A DNA stretch of 64,000 nucleotides from NCBI RefSeq assembly GCF_025153475.1, contig NZ_JANZXA010000011.1:1-64000 (forward strand). The letters are read 5' to 3'. Shown here one piece after another: positions 44,740 to 55,067 of the stretch. Source of the DNA: Novosphingobium mangrovisedimenti (GTDB taxonomy: Bacteria; Pseudomonadota; Alphaproteobacteria; Sphingomonadales; Sphingomonadaceae). The stretch's first letter is position 1. Each line of letters opens with the position of its first letter. The notes beneath the pieces were generated by a model, which had not been told where the DNA came from, did no database searches, and worked only from the letters and a program-made list of their open reading frames with translations. The position numbers and the translations under genes were made by a program.

Positions 44740-46086
44740 ATGTCCGAATACGATTACGACCTTTTCACCATCGGCGCCGGTTCGGGCGGCGTTCGTGCCA
44801 GCCGTGTGGCTGCCGCCCATGGCGCGCGCGTCGCGGTTGCCGAGGAATTCAGGGTCGGGGGGACATGCGTGATCCGGGGCTGCGTGCCCAAGAAGATGCT
44901 CGTCTACGGTGCCCATTTCGCCGAGGACCTCGAGGACGCACGGCATTTCGGCTGGGATATTCCCGAGGCGCGGTTCGACTGGGTAAAACTGCGCGACAAC
45001 GTGCTGAACGACGTGGACCGGCTCAACGGCCTTTATACGCAGACGCTGACCAACCATGAGGTCGAGATCTTCCATGAACGGGCCACGATCACCGGCCCGC
45101 ACGAGGTCACCTTGTCGAGCGGCGAGAAGAAGACCGCGAAATACATTCTCGTCGCCACCGGCGCCCGGCCGCATGTGCCGTCGTGCCCCGGGCACGAGCT
45201 GGGCATCACGTCGAACGAGGCCTTCCACCTCGATGCGATCCCGCGCCGCGTGCTGATCGCGGGTGCGGGCTATATCGCCAACGAGTTCGCGGGCATCTTC
45301 AACGAGTTCGGCGCGAAGGTCACTTTGATGAACCGCTCGGACCAGCTGCTGCGCGGCTACGACGAGGCGTTGCGCGATCGCCTTCTGCAGATCTCGATCA
45401 CCAAGGGGATCGATTTCCGCTTCAATGCCGAATTCGAGAAGATCGAGAAGAACGCGGATGGTTCGCTTACGGTCTTCATGACCAGCCATGATCCCATCGA
45501 GGTCGATTGCGTCATGTTCGCGACCGGCCGCGTGCCCAATGTAGAAGGGCTCGGCCTTGAGGGCGTGGGCGTCGCGATGAGCGACAGGGGCGCGATCCTC
45601 GTCGACGAGCATTCGAAGAGCAGCGTCGATCATATCTACGCCGTGGGCGACGTGACCGACCGCGTCCAGCTCACCCCCGTAGCGATCCGCGAAGGGCAGG
45701 CCTTTGCCGATACCGTGTTCGGTGGCAAGCCGACCACGGTGGACTATCACTGCATCCCCTCGGCCGTGTTCAGTCACCCGCCGATCGCCAGTGTCGGCAT
45801 GACCGAAGACGAAGCCGCCGGAAAGCTGGGTTCGATCAAGGTCTACACCAGCGATTTCCGACCGATGAAGAACGTCGTGGCACACCGCGACGAGCGTTCG
45901 CTCTACAAGATGATCTGCGATGCCGAGACCGACCGCGTCGTGGGCCTGCACATGATCGGTCCGGAAGCGCCGGAGATCATGCAGGCAGCCGCGATCGCGG
46001 TGAAGGCCGGGCTCACCAAGGCCGATTTCGACGCGACCGTCGCCGTCCACCCGACGATGTCCGAGGAACTCGTCCTGCTCAAGTGA
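44740..46086 (+). CDS. gor: Glutathione-disulfide reductase
   Basis: The product has 448 residues from ATG 44740, where the FAD-binding fold begins (YDYDLFTIGAGSGGVRASR). The redox disulfide is Cys43/Cys48 in GGTCVIRGCVPKK. The NADPH fold GAGYIANEFAGIFNEFGA is followed by Arg-containing MNRSDQLLRG, which favours NADPH. The C-terminal HPTMSEEL provides the catalytic His-Glu. It keeps glutathione reduced and would support the GST genes of this window. It precedes ctaG with the intervening gap read as untranslated. Confidence 0.94.
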   Translation: MSEYDYDLFTIGAGSGGVRASRVAAAHGARVAVAEEFRVGGTCVIRGCVPKKMLVYGAHFAEDLEDARHFGWDIPEARFDWVKLRDNVLNDVDRLNGLYTQTLTNHEVEIFHERATITGPHEVTLSSGEKKTAKYILVATGARPHVPSCPGHELGITSNEAFHLDAIPRRVLIAGAGYIANEFAGIFNEFGAKVTLMNRSDQLLRGYDEALRDRLLQISITKGIDFRFNAEFEKIEKNADGSLTVFMTSHDPIEVDCVMFATGRVPNVEGLGLEGVGVAMSDRGAILVDEHSKSSVDHIYAVGDVTDRVQLTPVAIREGQAFADTVFGGKPTTVDYHCIPSAVFSHPPIASVGMTEDEAAGKLGSIKVYTSDFRPMKNVVAHRDERSLYKMICDAETDRVVGLHMIGPEAPEIMQAAAIAVKAGLTKADFDATVAVHPTMSEELVLLK

Positions 46087-46148
46087 CCGGAATAGCGCGG
46101 ACGCCATCGCGGGGTTGCATGATCGGGCGAGGGGGCTATGCCCGGGCC

Positions 46149-47204
46149 ATGCGTTTCCTACGATGGTTGCCCGCGAGTCTGCTTGCGGTGCTTTCGACGC
46201 CCGCGCTGGCGCATGGCGGACACGTGCACGCCGATGCCAGTCCCTGGACCCTCTGGCAGCTTTCTCCGGAGATCCTGCTCGGTCTCGTCATCGCGGGGCT
46301 GATCTACTGGCGCGGAAGCCGCCACGGGCTGGTCGACGAGCGCTGGCGCGTAGCGGCGTTCTTCGGCGGTCTTGTGGCGCTCTTCGTGGCGCTGATTTCG
46401 CCGGTCGAGCGGCTGGCGGACCATATTTTCGCGGTCCATCAGGTCGAGCACATGCTGCTGCGCACCGTCGCGCCGATGCTGCTGTTCCTTTCGCGACCGC
46501 AGGCGGCGCTGGTGCGCGGCCTGCCCAACGGGGTGAGCAAGGTCTTTGCCGGAACCGGCTGGCTACGCTGTCTCGTCGATTTCCTGCGGCATCCGGTCGT
46601 GGCGACAGTGCTGTTCCTGCTCGCCAGCTATTTCTGGATGCTGCCGCAGTTTCACGACCTCGCCATCCTCGACGAGCCGATCCACTACATGTGGCACATC
46701 AGCCTGCTGGTGACGGGGCTCATCTTCTTCTCGGTCATCTTCGACCGCCGCACCGCGCCGCAGGGGCCGGGGCTGGGCACCCGCCTTGGCATGTTCGTCT
46801 TCGCGGCGCTGGGCAATATCGTGCTGGGGGCCTTCCTCACGTTCAAGACGGTGCCGCTCTACGATGCCTACATCACGCTCGGGCACATGTGGCACGTCTC
46901 GATGCTGACCGATGAACAGACAGGCGGGATCATCATGTGGATTCCGGGCACGATGATGTTCGCGCTCAGCGCAATTCTCGTCATCCATCGCTGGGGCAGC
47001 GAGGAAGAGCGCGTCGTCTCGCGCCGCCTGCGCACCGGACGGGAAATGACCGCCGCGAGCGCGGGTGCCAACCGTACGTTGGCGTTCGGCCTTGCGGGTT
47101 TTGCGCTGCTGATGCTGGCGATCGTGTTCAGTCTCGTGTCGGTCATCGACCACCCGCACGGCCGGGCGCGCGACTTCGGGCTGTCGGGACAAATTCCCGG
47201 TTAG
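46149..47204 (+). CDS. CtaG-type (caa3_CtaG) cytochrome c oxidase assembly membrane protein
   Basis: The product has about 351 residues from ATG 46149, which begins a signal peptide (MRFLRWLPASLLAVLSTPAL) followed by a His-rich HGGHVH. Seven or so membrane helices follow, with conserved His in AVHQVEHMLLRTVAPM, EPIHYMWHISLLV and LGHMWHVSMLTDEQTGG. The family (caa3_CtaG/YtkA-neighbour type) helps copper or haem-copper oxidase assembly in other bacteria. It starts 62 bases after gor. No oxidase genes are in the window. Confidence 0.85.
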   Translation: MRFLRWLPASLLAVLSTPALAHGGHVHADASPWTLWQLSPEILLGLVIAGLIYWRGSRHGLVDERWRVAAFFGGLVALFVALISPVERLADHIFAVHQVEHMLLRTVAPMLLFLSRPQAALVRGLPNGVSKVFAGTGWLRCLVDFLRHPVVATVLFLLASYFWMLPQFHDLAILDEPIHYMWHISLLVTGLIFFSVIFDRRTAPQGPGLGTRLGMFVFAALGNIVLGAFLTFKTVPLYDAYITLGHMWHVSMLTDEQTGGIIMWIPGTMMFALSAILVIHRWGSEEERVVSRRLRTGREMTAASAGANRTLAFGLAGFALLMLAIVFSLVSVIDHPHGRARDFGLSGQIPG

Positions 47205-47269
47205 TCACAAACAGGCCCGTTACAGCCCACGGCTGGACAAAAATGGCTGAATCGGGGCTGCGATTTGCA

Positions 47270-47285
47270 TTAATCGTGCGATTAA
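47270..47285. promoter_or_regulatory. Palindrome upstream of pccB, possible operator
   Basis: TTAATCG-TG-CGATTAA is a perfect 7-bp inverted repeat, about 80 bases before the pccB start and next to a TTTGCAT. The gap 47205-47366 is otherwise low in features, with TTGACC at about 47291 as a weak -35 candidate. PccR-type regulators of propionyl-CoA genes recognise TTTGCAAA-containing sites, a partial resemblance only. Confidence 0.35.
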
Positions 47286-47366
47286 AACTATTGACCTAAA
47301 CGCTTTGACCTGCCTTTAGCGGGCCGAGCATTCTACGCTGGAACCACCTCGGACAAGGGAAGCCGG

Positions 47367-48893
47367 ATGACAGCCAATATCGCCGAAATGGAAAAGCGCC
47401 GCGCAGCCGCCAAGATGGGCGGCGGGCAAAGGCGCATCGACGCACAGCACGCCAAGGGCAAGCTTACCGCGCGCGAGCGTCTGGAAGTTCTGCTCGACGA
47501 GGACAGCTTCGAGGAAATGGACCTCTACGTCGAGCACGATTGCGTCGATTTCGGCATGCAGGACCAGAAGATTCCCGGCGACGGCGTCGTCACCGGATCG
47601 GGCACGATCAACGGCCGTCTGGTCTATGTCTTCTCGCAGGACTTCACCGTGTTCGGCGGCTCGCTTTCGGCCCGTCACGCGCAGAAGATCTGCAAGGTGA
47701 TGGACTCGGCCATGAAGGTCGGCGCGCCGGTGATTGGCCTCAACGACTCCGGCGGCGCGCGCATTCAGGAAGGTGTCGCCTCGCTCGGCGGTTATGCCGA
47801 CGTGTTCCAGCGCAACGTCACAGCCTCGGGCGTCGTGCCGCAGCTTTCGCTGATCATGGGCCCCTGCGCGGGCGGCGCGGTCTATTCGCCGGCGATGACC
47901 GACTTCATCTTCATGGTGAAGGATAGCTCGTACATGTTCGTGACCGGTCCCGACGTCGTGAAGACCGTCACCAACGAAGTCGTCACGCAGGAAGAGCTGG
48001 GCGGCGCGATCACCCACTCCAGCAAGACCTCGGTTTCCGACCTCGCTCTCGAAAACGACATCGAGGCGCTGCTGGCCGCGCGTGATTTCGTCGATTTCCT
48101 GCCCTCGTCGAACCGCGACGAAGCGCCCGAGCGTCCTTGCGCCGATCCTTGGGATCGCGAGGAACAGAGCCTCGACACGATCATTCCGCCCTCGGCCAAC
48201 CAGCCCTATGACATGCACGAAGTGATCCGCAAGACGCTCGACGAAGGCGAGTTCTTCGAGATCCAGCCGCTCCACGCGGGCAATATCCTGTGCGGTTTCG
48301 GCCGTGTCGAAGGCAAGACCGTGGGCATCGTAGCCAACCAGCCGATGGTGCTGGCGGGCGTGCTCGACATCAACTCTTCGAAGAAGGCCGCGCGTTTCGT
48401 GCGCTTCTGCGATGCCTTCAACATCCCGATTCTGACCTTCGTCGACGTTCCGGGCTTCCTTCCCGGCACCGATCAGGAGCACAACGGCATCATCAAGCAC
48501 GGCGCCAAACTGCTGTTCGCCTATGCCGAGGCGACTGTGCCGAAGATCACCGTGATTACCCGCAAGGCCTATGGCGGCGCCTACGACGTCATGAGCTCCA
48601 AGCACCTGCGCGGCGATCTCAACTATGCATGGCCGACCGCCGAAATCGCGGTGATGGGGGCCAAGGGCGCGGTGGAGATCATCTTCCGCGGCCAGGATGC
48701 AGAGGGCATCGCCGCCAAGACCAAGGAGTACGAAGACCGCTTCGCCAACCCGTTCGTGGCTGCAAGCCGCGGCTATATCGACGAAGTGATCTACCCGCAC
48801 TCCACGCGTCGCCGCATTGCCCTGGGACTTCGCAAGCTGCGCAACAAGGCGCTCGAGAATCCCTGGAAGAAGCACGACAACATTCCGCTGTAA
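47367..48893 (+). CDS. pccB: Propionyl-CoA carboxylase carboxyltransferase (beta) subunit
   Basis: The 508-residue protein has two crotonase-like halves with the oxyanion-hole segments [23 protein letters not shown] (quoted in part) and [38 protein letters not shown] is typical of the family N-terminus. It transfers CO2 from carboxybiotin to propionyl-CoA to give methylmalonyl-CoA. The alpha subunit is at 56672-58693 and the biotin synthase at 55068-56120. An AAGGGAAG lies ahead of the start. It is first in the rightward cluster. Confidence 0.95.
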   Translation: MTANIAEMEKRRAAAKMGGGQRRIDAQHAKGKLTARERLEVLLDEDSFEEMDLYVEHDCVDFGMQDQKIPGDGVVTGSGTINGRLVYVFSQDFTVFGGSLSARHAQKICKVMDSAMKVGAPVIGLNDSGGARIQEGVASLGGYADVFQRNVTASGVVPQLSLIMGPCAGGAVYSPAMTDFIFMVKDSSYMFVTGPDVVKTVTNEVVTQEELGGAITHSSKTSVSDLALENDIEALLAARDFVDFLPSSNRDEAPERPCADPWDREEQSLDTIIPPSANQPYDMHEVIRKTLDEGEFFEIQPLHAGNILCGFGRVEGKTVGIVANQPMVLAGVLDINSSKKAARFVRFCDAFNIPILTFVDVPGFLPGTDQEHNGIIKHGAKLLFAYAEATVPKITVITRKAYGGAYDVMSSKHLRGDLNYAWPTAEIAVMGAKGAVEIIFRGQDAEGIAAKTKEYEDRFANPFVAASRGYIDEVIYPHSTRRRIALGLRKLRNKALENPWKKHDNIPL

Positions 48894-49015
48894 CGTGATC
48901 GGGGCACTCTGGCGGCCCGGGGCCGGCAGGTGTCTCTTTTGCGAGTACCGCATTGGGGAGACAGCTGCGAAAGGGGTCTCCTTTTGAAACCGAACAAGGG
49001 ATAGGAAGTCCGATC

Positions 49016-50197
49016 ATGGAAGATGTCTACATTGTCAGCGGCGTGCGTACGGCCATCGGAGACTTCGGCGGATCGCTGAAGAGCTTCATGCCTTCGGATC
49101 TGGGCGGCATGGTCGCCACCGAAGCGCTCAAGCGTGCCGGCGTCGAGCCCGAGGCAGTGGAACATGTCGTTATCGGCCAGGTCATGCCCACCAGCGCGCG
49201 TGACGAGATGCTCAGCCGCGTGATCGGCATCAATGCCGGCGTGCCACTTTCGACCCCGGCACTCACGCTCAACCGCCTGTGCGGTTCGGGCGTGCAGGCG
49301 ATCGTTTCGTCGGCACAGATGATGATGCTCGGCGAAGCGAAGATCACGCTGGCGGGCGGTGCTGAATCGATGTCGAACGTGCCTTATCATGACCACGGCG
49401 TGCGCTGGGGCAAGAAGATGGGCCCCAACGTTCAGGAAGACGCGCTGACGCTTGGCCTATCCGATGCGATCAGCGGAAACCACATGGGTATCACCGCCGA
49501 GAACGTCGCCGAGCGCCATCAGGTGACGCGCGAGGAAATGGACGTGCTGGCCACGACCAGCCACCAGCGTGCCGCCCGCGCCATCGAGGAAGGCCGCTTC
49601 AAGGAGCAGATCCTTCCCGTCGAGGTGAAGACCCGCAAGGGCGTGACCGTGTTCGACACCGACGAGCACGTGAAGGCTGAGACCACGGTTGAAGTGCTTG
49701 CCAAGATGAAGCCTGCCTTCAAGAAGGACGGTTCGGTCACCGCGGGCAATGCCTCGGGCATCAACGACGCGGCCGCCGCCGTTGTCCTTGCGACCGGCAG
49801 CGAAGTCGAGAAGCGCGGTCTCAAGCCGATGGCCAAGATCATCGCCTGGGGCCATGCCGGCGTCGAGCCCGAATACATGGGCGAAGGCCCGATCAAGGCG
49901 GTGCCGATCGCGCTGGAGCGTGCCGGCATGACGCTCGATCAGATGGACGTGATCGAAAGCAACGAGGCGTTTGCCGCCCAGGCCGTGGCTTGCGCCAAGG
50001 CACTCGGCTTTCATCCCGACAAGGTGAACCCCAACGGTTCGGGCGTCAGCCTGGGCCACGCGGTCGGCGCGACCGGCGTGATCCTCACCATCAAGGCGAT
50101 GTACGAGCTGAAGCGGATCGGCGGCAAGTACGGCCTCATCACCATGTGCATCGGTGGTGGTCAGGGCATCGCCATGATCATCGAGAATGTGGAGTAG
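49016..50197 (+). CDS. Acetyl-CoA C-acyltransferase (thiolase)
   Basis: The product has 393 residues from ATG 49016 (AGGAAG upstream). It has the thiolase nucleophile Cys in LTLNRLCGSGVQAI, the NEAFAAQAVA site, the GXGVSLGHAVGATG His motif (NGSGVSLGHAVGATG) and the C-terminal MCIGGGQGIAM with the second Cys. It either condenses two acetyl-CoA or cleaves acetoacetyl-/3-ketoacyl-CoA. It lies between pccB and the epimerase; a beta-ketothiolase role in odd-chain or propionate metabolism would fit but is inferred. Confidence 0.93.
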   Translation: MEDVYIVSGVRTAIGDFGGSLKSFMPSDLGGMVATEALKRAGVEPEAVEHVVIGQVMPTSARDEMLSRVIGINAGVPLSTPALTLNRLCGSGVQAIVSSAQMMMLGEAKITLAGGAESMSNVPYHDHGVRWGKKMGPNVQEDALTLGLSDAISGNHMGITAENVAERHQVTREEMDVLATTSHQRAARAIEEGRFKEQILPVEVKTRKGVTVFDTDEHVKAETTVEVLAKMKPAFKKDGSVTAGNASGINDAAAAVVLATGSEVEKRGLKPMAKIIAWGHAGVEPEYMGEGPIKAVPIALERAGMTLDQMDVIESNEAFAAQAVACAKALGFHPDKVNPNGSGVSLGHAVGATGVILTIKAMYELKRIGGKYGLITMCIGGGQGIAMIIENVE

Positions 50198-50203
50198 AAA
50201 CCC

Positions 50204-50641
50204 ATGAAACTCGGACGCATGAACCACATCGGCGTTGCTACGCCCGATCTCGACGCTTCCATCGCGTTCTACCGCGATGTGATGGGCGCGACTGACATCA
50301 CCGAGCCCTTCGTGCTTGACAGCCAGAAGGTGCGCGTCTGCTTCGTCAACACGCCGGGCGAGAACGGAACGGCGGGCACGCAAGTCGAACTGCTGCAGCC
50401 CACCGAGGCAGACTCGGCGGTCGGCAAATGGCTGGAGAAGAACCCGCTCGGTGGCCAGCACCACGTTTGCTACGAAGTGCCTGACATTCACGCCGCCAAG
50501 GCGTGGTTCGAAAGCAAGGGCAAGCGCGTGCTGGGTGAGCCCCGCATCGGCGCCCACGGTACCCTGATCTTCTTCGTCCACCCCAAGGACATGGGCGGTC
50601 AGCTGACCGAGATCATGGAAACGCCGAAAGAGGCGCATTGA
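50204..50641 (+). CDS. mce: Methylmalonyl-CoA epimerase
   Basis: The 145-residue VOC-fold protein has metal ligands in MNHIGVATPDLDASIAFYRD, the GGQHHVCYEVPDI segment and a final Glu in QLTEIME. It interconverts the R and S forms of methylmalonyl-CoA, linking carboxylase product to mutase substrate. It starts 6 bases after the thiolase stop. Confidence 0.95.
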   Translation: MKLGRMNHIGVATPDLDASIAFYRDVMGATDITEPFVLDSQKVRVCFVNTPGENGTAGTQVELLQPTEADSAVGKWLEKNPLGGQHHVCYEVPDIHAAKAWFESKGKRVLGEPRIGAHGTLIFFVHPKDMGGQLTEIMETPKEAH

Positions 50642-50652
50642 GGTTTGACCTG

Positions 50653-50793
50653 TCCTCTCCCCTCCGGGGGAGAGGAGCGAGACTTGCCCTCGCATTTGCG
50701 GGGGTTAGTCGCAGCGGAGAGGGGAGCCTCCTCTCCAACTTCGGCTAGGCCCGCATGCGGGCAAGCCTTCGTATCCTCTCCCCTGAAGGGGAG
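50653..50793. repeat. Composite palindromic repeat inside the propionate operon
   Basis: A perfect 10-bp stem-loop (50653-50662 with 50667-50676, loop TCCG) is followed by a GGAGAGG/CCTCTCC inverted pair around 50720-50740 and a CTCCCC-TGAA-GGGGAG hairpin at 50778-50793. It fills the 173-base gap between mce and the mutase gene. It belongs to the CTCTCCCC-type intergenic repeats common in this group and will be present in the mRNA. Confidence 0.8.
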
Positions 50794-50814
50794 CGGGCAG
50801 TAAGGTAGGAAAAC

Positions 50815-52953
50815 ATGGCAGACATCAACGACTGGAAGGCCCTCGCCGACAAGGAAGTCAAGGGCAGGGACCTGACCTGGAACACCCCCGAGGGCATCGC
50901 GGTCAAGCCGCTCTACACCGCCGAGGATGTGCAGGCCGATCCGGGGCTGCCCGGCTTCGCCCCGTTCACGCGCGGTGTGAAGGCCTCGATGTATGCCGGT
51001 CGTCCCTGGACCATCCGCCAGTATGCCGGTTTCTCGACCGCCGAGGAATCGAACGCGTTCTACCGCCGCAACCTTGCCGCGGGTCAGAAGGGCCTGTCGG
51101 TCGCTTTCGACCTTGCCACGCACCGCGGCTACGATTCCGATCACCCGCGCGTCACGGGTGACGTCGGCAAGGCGGGCGTCGCCATCGACTCGGTCGAGGA
51201 CATGAAGATCCTCTTCGACGGTATTCCGCTTGGCGAAATGTCCGTCTCGATGACCATGAACGGCGCAGTGATCCCGTGCCTCGCGTTCTACATCATCGCC
51301 GCCGAGGAACAGGGCGTCAGCCCCGACCAGCTGACCGGGACCATCCAGAACGACATCCTCAAGGAGTTCATGGTCCGCAACACCTACATCTATCCGCCCG
51401 AGCCCTCGATGCGGATCATTTCGGACATCTTCGCATATACCGCGGACAACATGCCGAAATTCAACAGCATTTCGATCTCCGGCTACCACATGCAGGAAGC
51501 CGGCGCGACGCAGGTGCAGGAACTGGCCTTCACCATCGCCGACGGTATGGAATACGTGAAGTACGGCGTTGCCTCGGGCCTCGACATCGACAAGTTCGCG
51601 GGCCGCCTGTCGTTCTTCTTCGCCATCGGCATGAACTTCTTCATGGAAATCGCCAAGCTGCGCGCCGCGCGCACGCTGTGGTACCGCGCCATGACTCAGC
51701 TCGGCGCCCAGTCCGAGCGTTCGAAGATGCTGCGCACCCACTGCCAGACCTCGGGCGTCTCGCTGCAGGAGCAGGACCCCTACAACAACGTCATGCGCAC
51801 CACGATCGAGGCGATGGCGGCGATGCTGGGCGGCACCCAGTCGCTGCACACCAACGCGCTCGACGAGGCAATCGCGCTGCCGACCGACTTCTCGGCCCGC
51901 ATCGCGCGTAACACCCAGATCGTCATCCAGGAAGAGACCGGCATGTGCAATGTCGTCGATCCGCTGGGCGGCTCCTACTACATCGAGGCGCTGACGAGCG
52001 AACTGGTCGACAAGGCCTGGGAGATCATCGAGCGCGTCGAGAGTGAAGGCGGCATGGCCAAGGCGGTTGCCGCTGGCTGGCCCAAGGCGATGATCGAGGA
52101 AGCCGCCGCCGGCCGTCAGGCTCGCGTCGACAAGGGCGACGATGTCATCGTTGGCGTCAACAAGTACCGCCTGGCGCAGGAAGATGCGCTCGAAACGCTC
52201 GAAGTCGACAATCATGTCGTCCGCGAAGCGCAGATCGCCCGCATCAAGCGTACCCGCGAAAACCGTGACGAGGCCAAGTGCCAGGCCGCGCTCAAGGCGC
52301 TGGCCGAAGGTGCCAGGGCGAGCGGCAATCTGCTGGGCCTTGCTGTCGATGCCGCCCGCGAGCGTGCGACGCTGGGCGAGATCTCGGACGCAATGGAAGC
52401 CGCGTTCGGCCGCTACGGCACCACGCCGACCCCGGTGAAGGGCGTCTATGGTGGCGCCTATGCCGGCGACAGCCGCTACCAGCAGGTTGTGAGCGGCGTC
52501 GAAGCCGTGACCAACCGCCTCGGCCGCGCGCCCAAGCTCTTCGTCGCCAAGATGGGCCAGGACGGCCACGACCGCGGCGCCAACGTGATCGCCTCGGCTT
52601 TCTCGGACATGGGCTTCGATGTCGTGTCCGGCCCGCTGTTCCAGACCCCGGAAGAGGCCTGCAAGATGGCGCTCGACAACAACGTCGATGCCGTCGGCGC
52701 CAGCTCGCTGGCGGCCGGGCACAAGACGCTCATCCCCGAGCTGATCGGCCACCTCAAGGATGCCGGCCGCGCCGACATCAAGGTCGTCGCCGGTGGCGTC
52801 ATCCCGCCGCAGGACTATGACTTCCTGAAGAAGGCGGGCGTCCAGGGCATCTACGGCCCGGGCTCGAACGTGGTCGAATGCGCCGCCGACATGCTGCGCC
52901 TGCTCGGCCACAACATGCCGCCGGTCGGCGACGAGCTGGAAGCCGCCGAGTAA
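50815..52953 (+). CDS. B12-dependent methylmalonyl-CoA mutase
   Basis: The 712-residue protein has an N-terminal TIM-barrel substrate domain ([45 protein letters not shown]) and a C-terminal B12-binding domain with the base-off motif [10 protein letters not shown] (Asp-x-His-x-x-Gly), then [11 protein letters not shown] and [11 protein letters not shown]. It converts (R)-methylmalonyl-CoA to succinyl-CoA. The single long chain is of the homodimeric or large-subunit type; no small-subunit gene is adjacent. GTAGGA precedes the start. Confidence 0.96.
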   Translation: MADINDWKALADKEVKGRDLTWNTPEGIAVKPLYTAEDVQADPGLPGFAPFTRGVKASMYAGRPWTIRQYAGFSTAEESNAFYRRNLAAGQKGLSVAFDLATHRGYDSDHPRVTGDVGKAGVAIDSVEDMKILFDGIPLGEMSVSMTMNGAVIPCLAFYIIAAEEQGVSPDQLTGTIQNDILKEFMVRNTYIYPPEPSMRIISDIFAYTADNMPKFNSISISGYHMQEAGATQVQELAFTIADGMEYVKYGVASGLDIDKFAGRLSFFFAIGMNFFMEIAKLRAARTLWYRAMTQLGAQSERSKMLRTHCQTSGVSLQEQDPYNNVMRTTIEAMAAMLGGTQSLHTNALDEAIALPTDFSARIARNTQIVIQEETGMCNVVDPLGGSYYIEALTSELVDKAWEIIERVESEGGMAKAVAAGWPKAMIEEAAAGRQARVDKGDDVIVGVNKYRLAQEDALETLEVDNHVVREAQIARIKRTRENRDEAKCQAALKALAEGARASGNLLGLAVDAARERATLGEISDAMEAAFGRYGTTPTPVKGVYGGAYAGDSRYQQVVSGVEAVTNRLGRAPKLFVAKMGQDGHDRGANVIASAFSDMGFDVVSGPLFQTPEEACKMALDNNVDAVGASSLAAGHKTLIPELIGHLKDAGRADIKVVAGGVIPPQDYDFLKKAGVQGIYGPGSNVVECAADMLRLLGHNMPPVGDELEAAE

Positions 52954-52969
52954 GCCGGCGGCCTGCACG

Positions 52970-53776
52970 ATGTCACTTGGCTTCTCGGTGGAGGATCTGC
53001 TCCCAAGCGCACGGGTTTCCGGCCCGCTGCGCATGGGGCTGGTCAAGCTCGCCGAGAGCGAGTGGATCGATCCGGCGCCGGACCTTGCCGCGCGCGAGGC
53101 GGCCTTCGATGCCCATCCCGAAAGCGTGATGGTGCTGCCCGAAGCGGAAGCCGGGATCGCCGAGCTGGCGGACCTGCTCGGCGTGGAAGGCGGCCTCGAA
53201 GCCTGCGCGCGCTCGGTGTGGGAAGACCTGTGCGTGATGGTGCAGGACGCGCCCGGCCAGCCATTCCGTCTCGGCGCGGGAGCGGTGGCTTTCCCGACCG
53301 ACTGGCGCATCGCCGACAAGATCGGAAAGGCCGTGCATCAGGTGCACGAGCCGATCCACGGCTATGCCGAGAACCTGTCGTCGGGCGTCGACAAGTTCAT
53401 GGACGGGTTGCAGTCGTTCAACATCTTCGGGCGCACGAATGCCTTCGTCGTCGCCTCGGACGATCTGCGCTACATGCCGGCCTTGCCGCCCGAACAACGC
53501 TTTGCCCATGTTACTGCCGACAATGCAGGCGAAACGCTTTTCGTGCGCTGCGAGCGCGAGGCGCTGCGCCGCTTGCCGAAATCGCGGGCGATCGTCTTTA
53601 CCATCGGCATCTACCGGGTGCCGCTCGGCTCTCTGAGCGACGCAGCCGTGGCGCGCATCGCGCAGTCGGTGGAAGGATTGGAAGGCGGAGAACTGGAACG
53701 TCGGGCCGGACCGCACTATGGGGCTGCCTTGCAGGACTATGCGACCATGCGCGCCCGAAACCGGCGAGCGGCCTGA
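52970..53776 (+). CDS. Haem-dependent oxidative N-demethylase-like protein (DUF3445)
   Basis: The 268-residue protein has the DUF3445 pattern: EDLCVMVQDAPGQPFRLGAG, then FPTDWRIADKIGKAVHQVHEPI (in part) and GYAENLSSGVDKFMDGLQ, and the later RCEREALRRLPKSRAIVFTIG. Characterised relatives are haem enzymes acting on methylated amines such as dimethylamine. It starts 16 bases after the mutase and 12 before metY, so it is part of the operon. Its link to propionate metabolism is unclear. Confidence 0.8.
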   Translation: MSLGFSVEDLLPSARVSGPLRMGLVKLAESEWIDPAPDLAAREAAFDAHPESVMVLPEAEAGIAELADLLGVEGGLEACARSVWEDLCVMVQDAPGQPFRLGAGAVAFPTDWRIADKIGKAVHQVHEPIHGYAENLSSGVDKFMDGLQSFNIFGRTNAFVVASDDLRYMPALPPEQRFAHVTADNAGETLFVRCEREALRRLPKSRAIVFTIGIYRVPLGSLSDAAVARIAQSVEGLEGGELERRAGPHYGAALQDYATMRARNRRAA

Positions 53777-53788
53777 ACAGGAGGGATC

Positions 53789-55063
53789 ATGACGCACAAA
53801 CTTGAAACCATGTCGGTCCATGCGGGCTGTGAGCCCGATCCGACCACCAAGGCGCGGATCACCCCGATCTATCAGACCGCCAGCTACGTATTCGACGATG
53901 TCGATCATGCCGCGCGCCTGTTCAACCTGGAAGAATTCGGGAACATCTATTCCCGCATCATGAACCCCACCAACGGCGCGCTCGAAGGCAAGATTGCCGC
54001 GCTCGAAGGCGGTGTCGCGGCGCTGGGCGTGGCCTCGGGCCATGCCGCGCAGCTCGTGGTGTTCCACACGCTGATGGAACCGGGCTGCGAGATCGTCGCG
54101 GCCAAGAAGCTCTACGGCGGCTCGCTCAACCAGCTCGGCCACTCGTTCCGCAAGATGTCGTGGGAGACGAAGTTCGTCGATGCCGACGATGCCGCGAACG
54201 TTGCCGCCGCCATCACCGACAAGACCCGCGCGGTCTTCGTCGAGAGCCTTGCCAATCCCGGCGGCGTCGTCACCGATCTGGAGGCTATCGCCAAGGTCGC
54301 GCATGACGCGGGCGTGCCGCTGGTGGTCGACAACACGCTGGCGACCCCGGCGCTGTGCCGCCCGATCGAATACGGCGCTGACGTCGTCGTCCACTCGGCG
54401 ACCAAGTTCCTCAACGGTCACGGCAATGCCGTGGGCGGCGTGATCGTCGATTCCGGCAAGTTCGACTGGATGGCTTCGGACAAATTCCCGACCATCAGCG
54501 AAGAGAACCCGAGCTATCACGGCATGAAGCTGGGCGAGGCCTTCGGCAACATCGCCTTCATCATCGCCTGCCGCACGCTCGGCCTGCGCGACCTCGGCCC
54601 GGCCATGGCGCCGATGAATGCCTTCCTCGCGCTGACCGGCATGGAAACGCTGGCGCTGCGCATGGAGCGTCACTGCGCCAACGCGCTGCACCTTGCGCAG
54701 TGGCTGCAGGCGCACCCCAAGGTGGCCTGGGTCAACTACGCGGGCCTTCCCGAGAACCCCTATCACCAGCTTGCCGGCAAGTACCTTGGCGGCAAGGGCG
54801 GCGCGGTGTTCACCTTCGGCGTGAAGGGCGGCTACGATGCGGGCGTCAAGCTCGTGTCCGAAGTGAAGCTGTTCAGCCACCTCGCCAACATCGGCGACAC
54901 CCGCTCGCTGATCATCCACCCCAGCTCGACCACGCACCGCCAGCTTGAGGAAGGCGCGCAGATCGAGGCGGGCGCCGGTCCCGACGTGATCCGCGTCTCG
55001 GTCGGCATCGAGCATATCGACGATATCGTGGCCGATCTCGCCCAGGCCCTGGAGCAAATCTGA
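53789..55063 (+). CDS. metY: O-acetylhomoserine sulfhydrylase-like (MetY-type) PLP enzyme
   Basis: The 424-residue Cys/Met-metabolism PLP enzyme has a strong AGGAGG ahead of the start. Motifs are [43 protein letters not shown] (in part), [31 protein letters not shown] (exact 20) and [10 protein letters not shown] with the PLP Lys. The YGGS context and length fit MetY. Methionine gamma-lyases have YGC at that place and are shorter, so they are less likely. It makes homocysteine from O-acetylhomoserine and sulfide. A gamma-lyase would feed 2-oxobutyrate into this propionyl-CoA cluster, so assay is needed to decide. Confidence 0.85.
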   Translation: MTHKLETMSVHAGCEPDPTTKARITPIYQTASYVFDDVDHAARLFNLEEFGNIYSRIMNPTNGALEGKIAALEGGVAALGVASGHAAQLVVFHTLMEPGCEIVAAKKLYGGSLNQLGHSFRKMSWETKFVDADDAANVAAAITDKTRAVFVESLANPGGVVTDLEAIAKVAHDAGVPLVVDNTLATPALCRPIEYGADVVVHSATKFLNGHGNAVGGVIVDSGKFDWMASDKFPTISEENPSYHGMKLGEAFGNIAFIIACRTLGLRDLGPAMAPMNAFLALTGMETLALRMERHCANALHLAQWLQAHPKVAWVNYAGLPENPYHQLAGKYLGGKGGAVFTFGVKGGYDAGVKLVSEVKLFSHLANIGDTRSLIIHPSSTTHRQLEEGAQIEAGAGPDVIRVSVGIEHIDDIVADLAQALEQI

Positions 55064-55067
55064 ACCG

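Noticed and set aside
50599..53319. A 906-codon minus-strand frame opposite the mutase
   Set aside because: Antisense shadow of a clear methylmalonyl-CoA mutase; it has no recognisable domain.
53789..55063. Methionine gamma-lyase as the primary call
   Set aside because: The position that is Cys in gamma-lyases (YGC) is Gly here (YGGS) and the length fits MetY better, though the context keeps the idea open.
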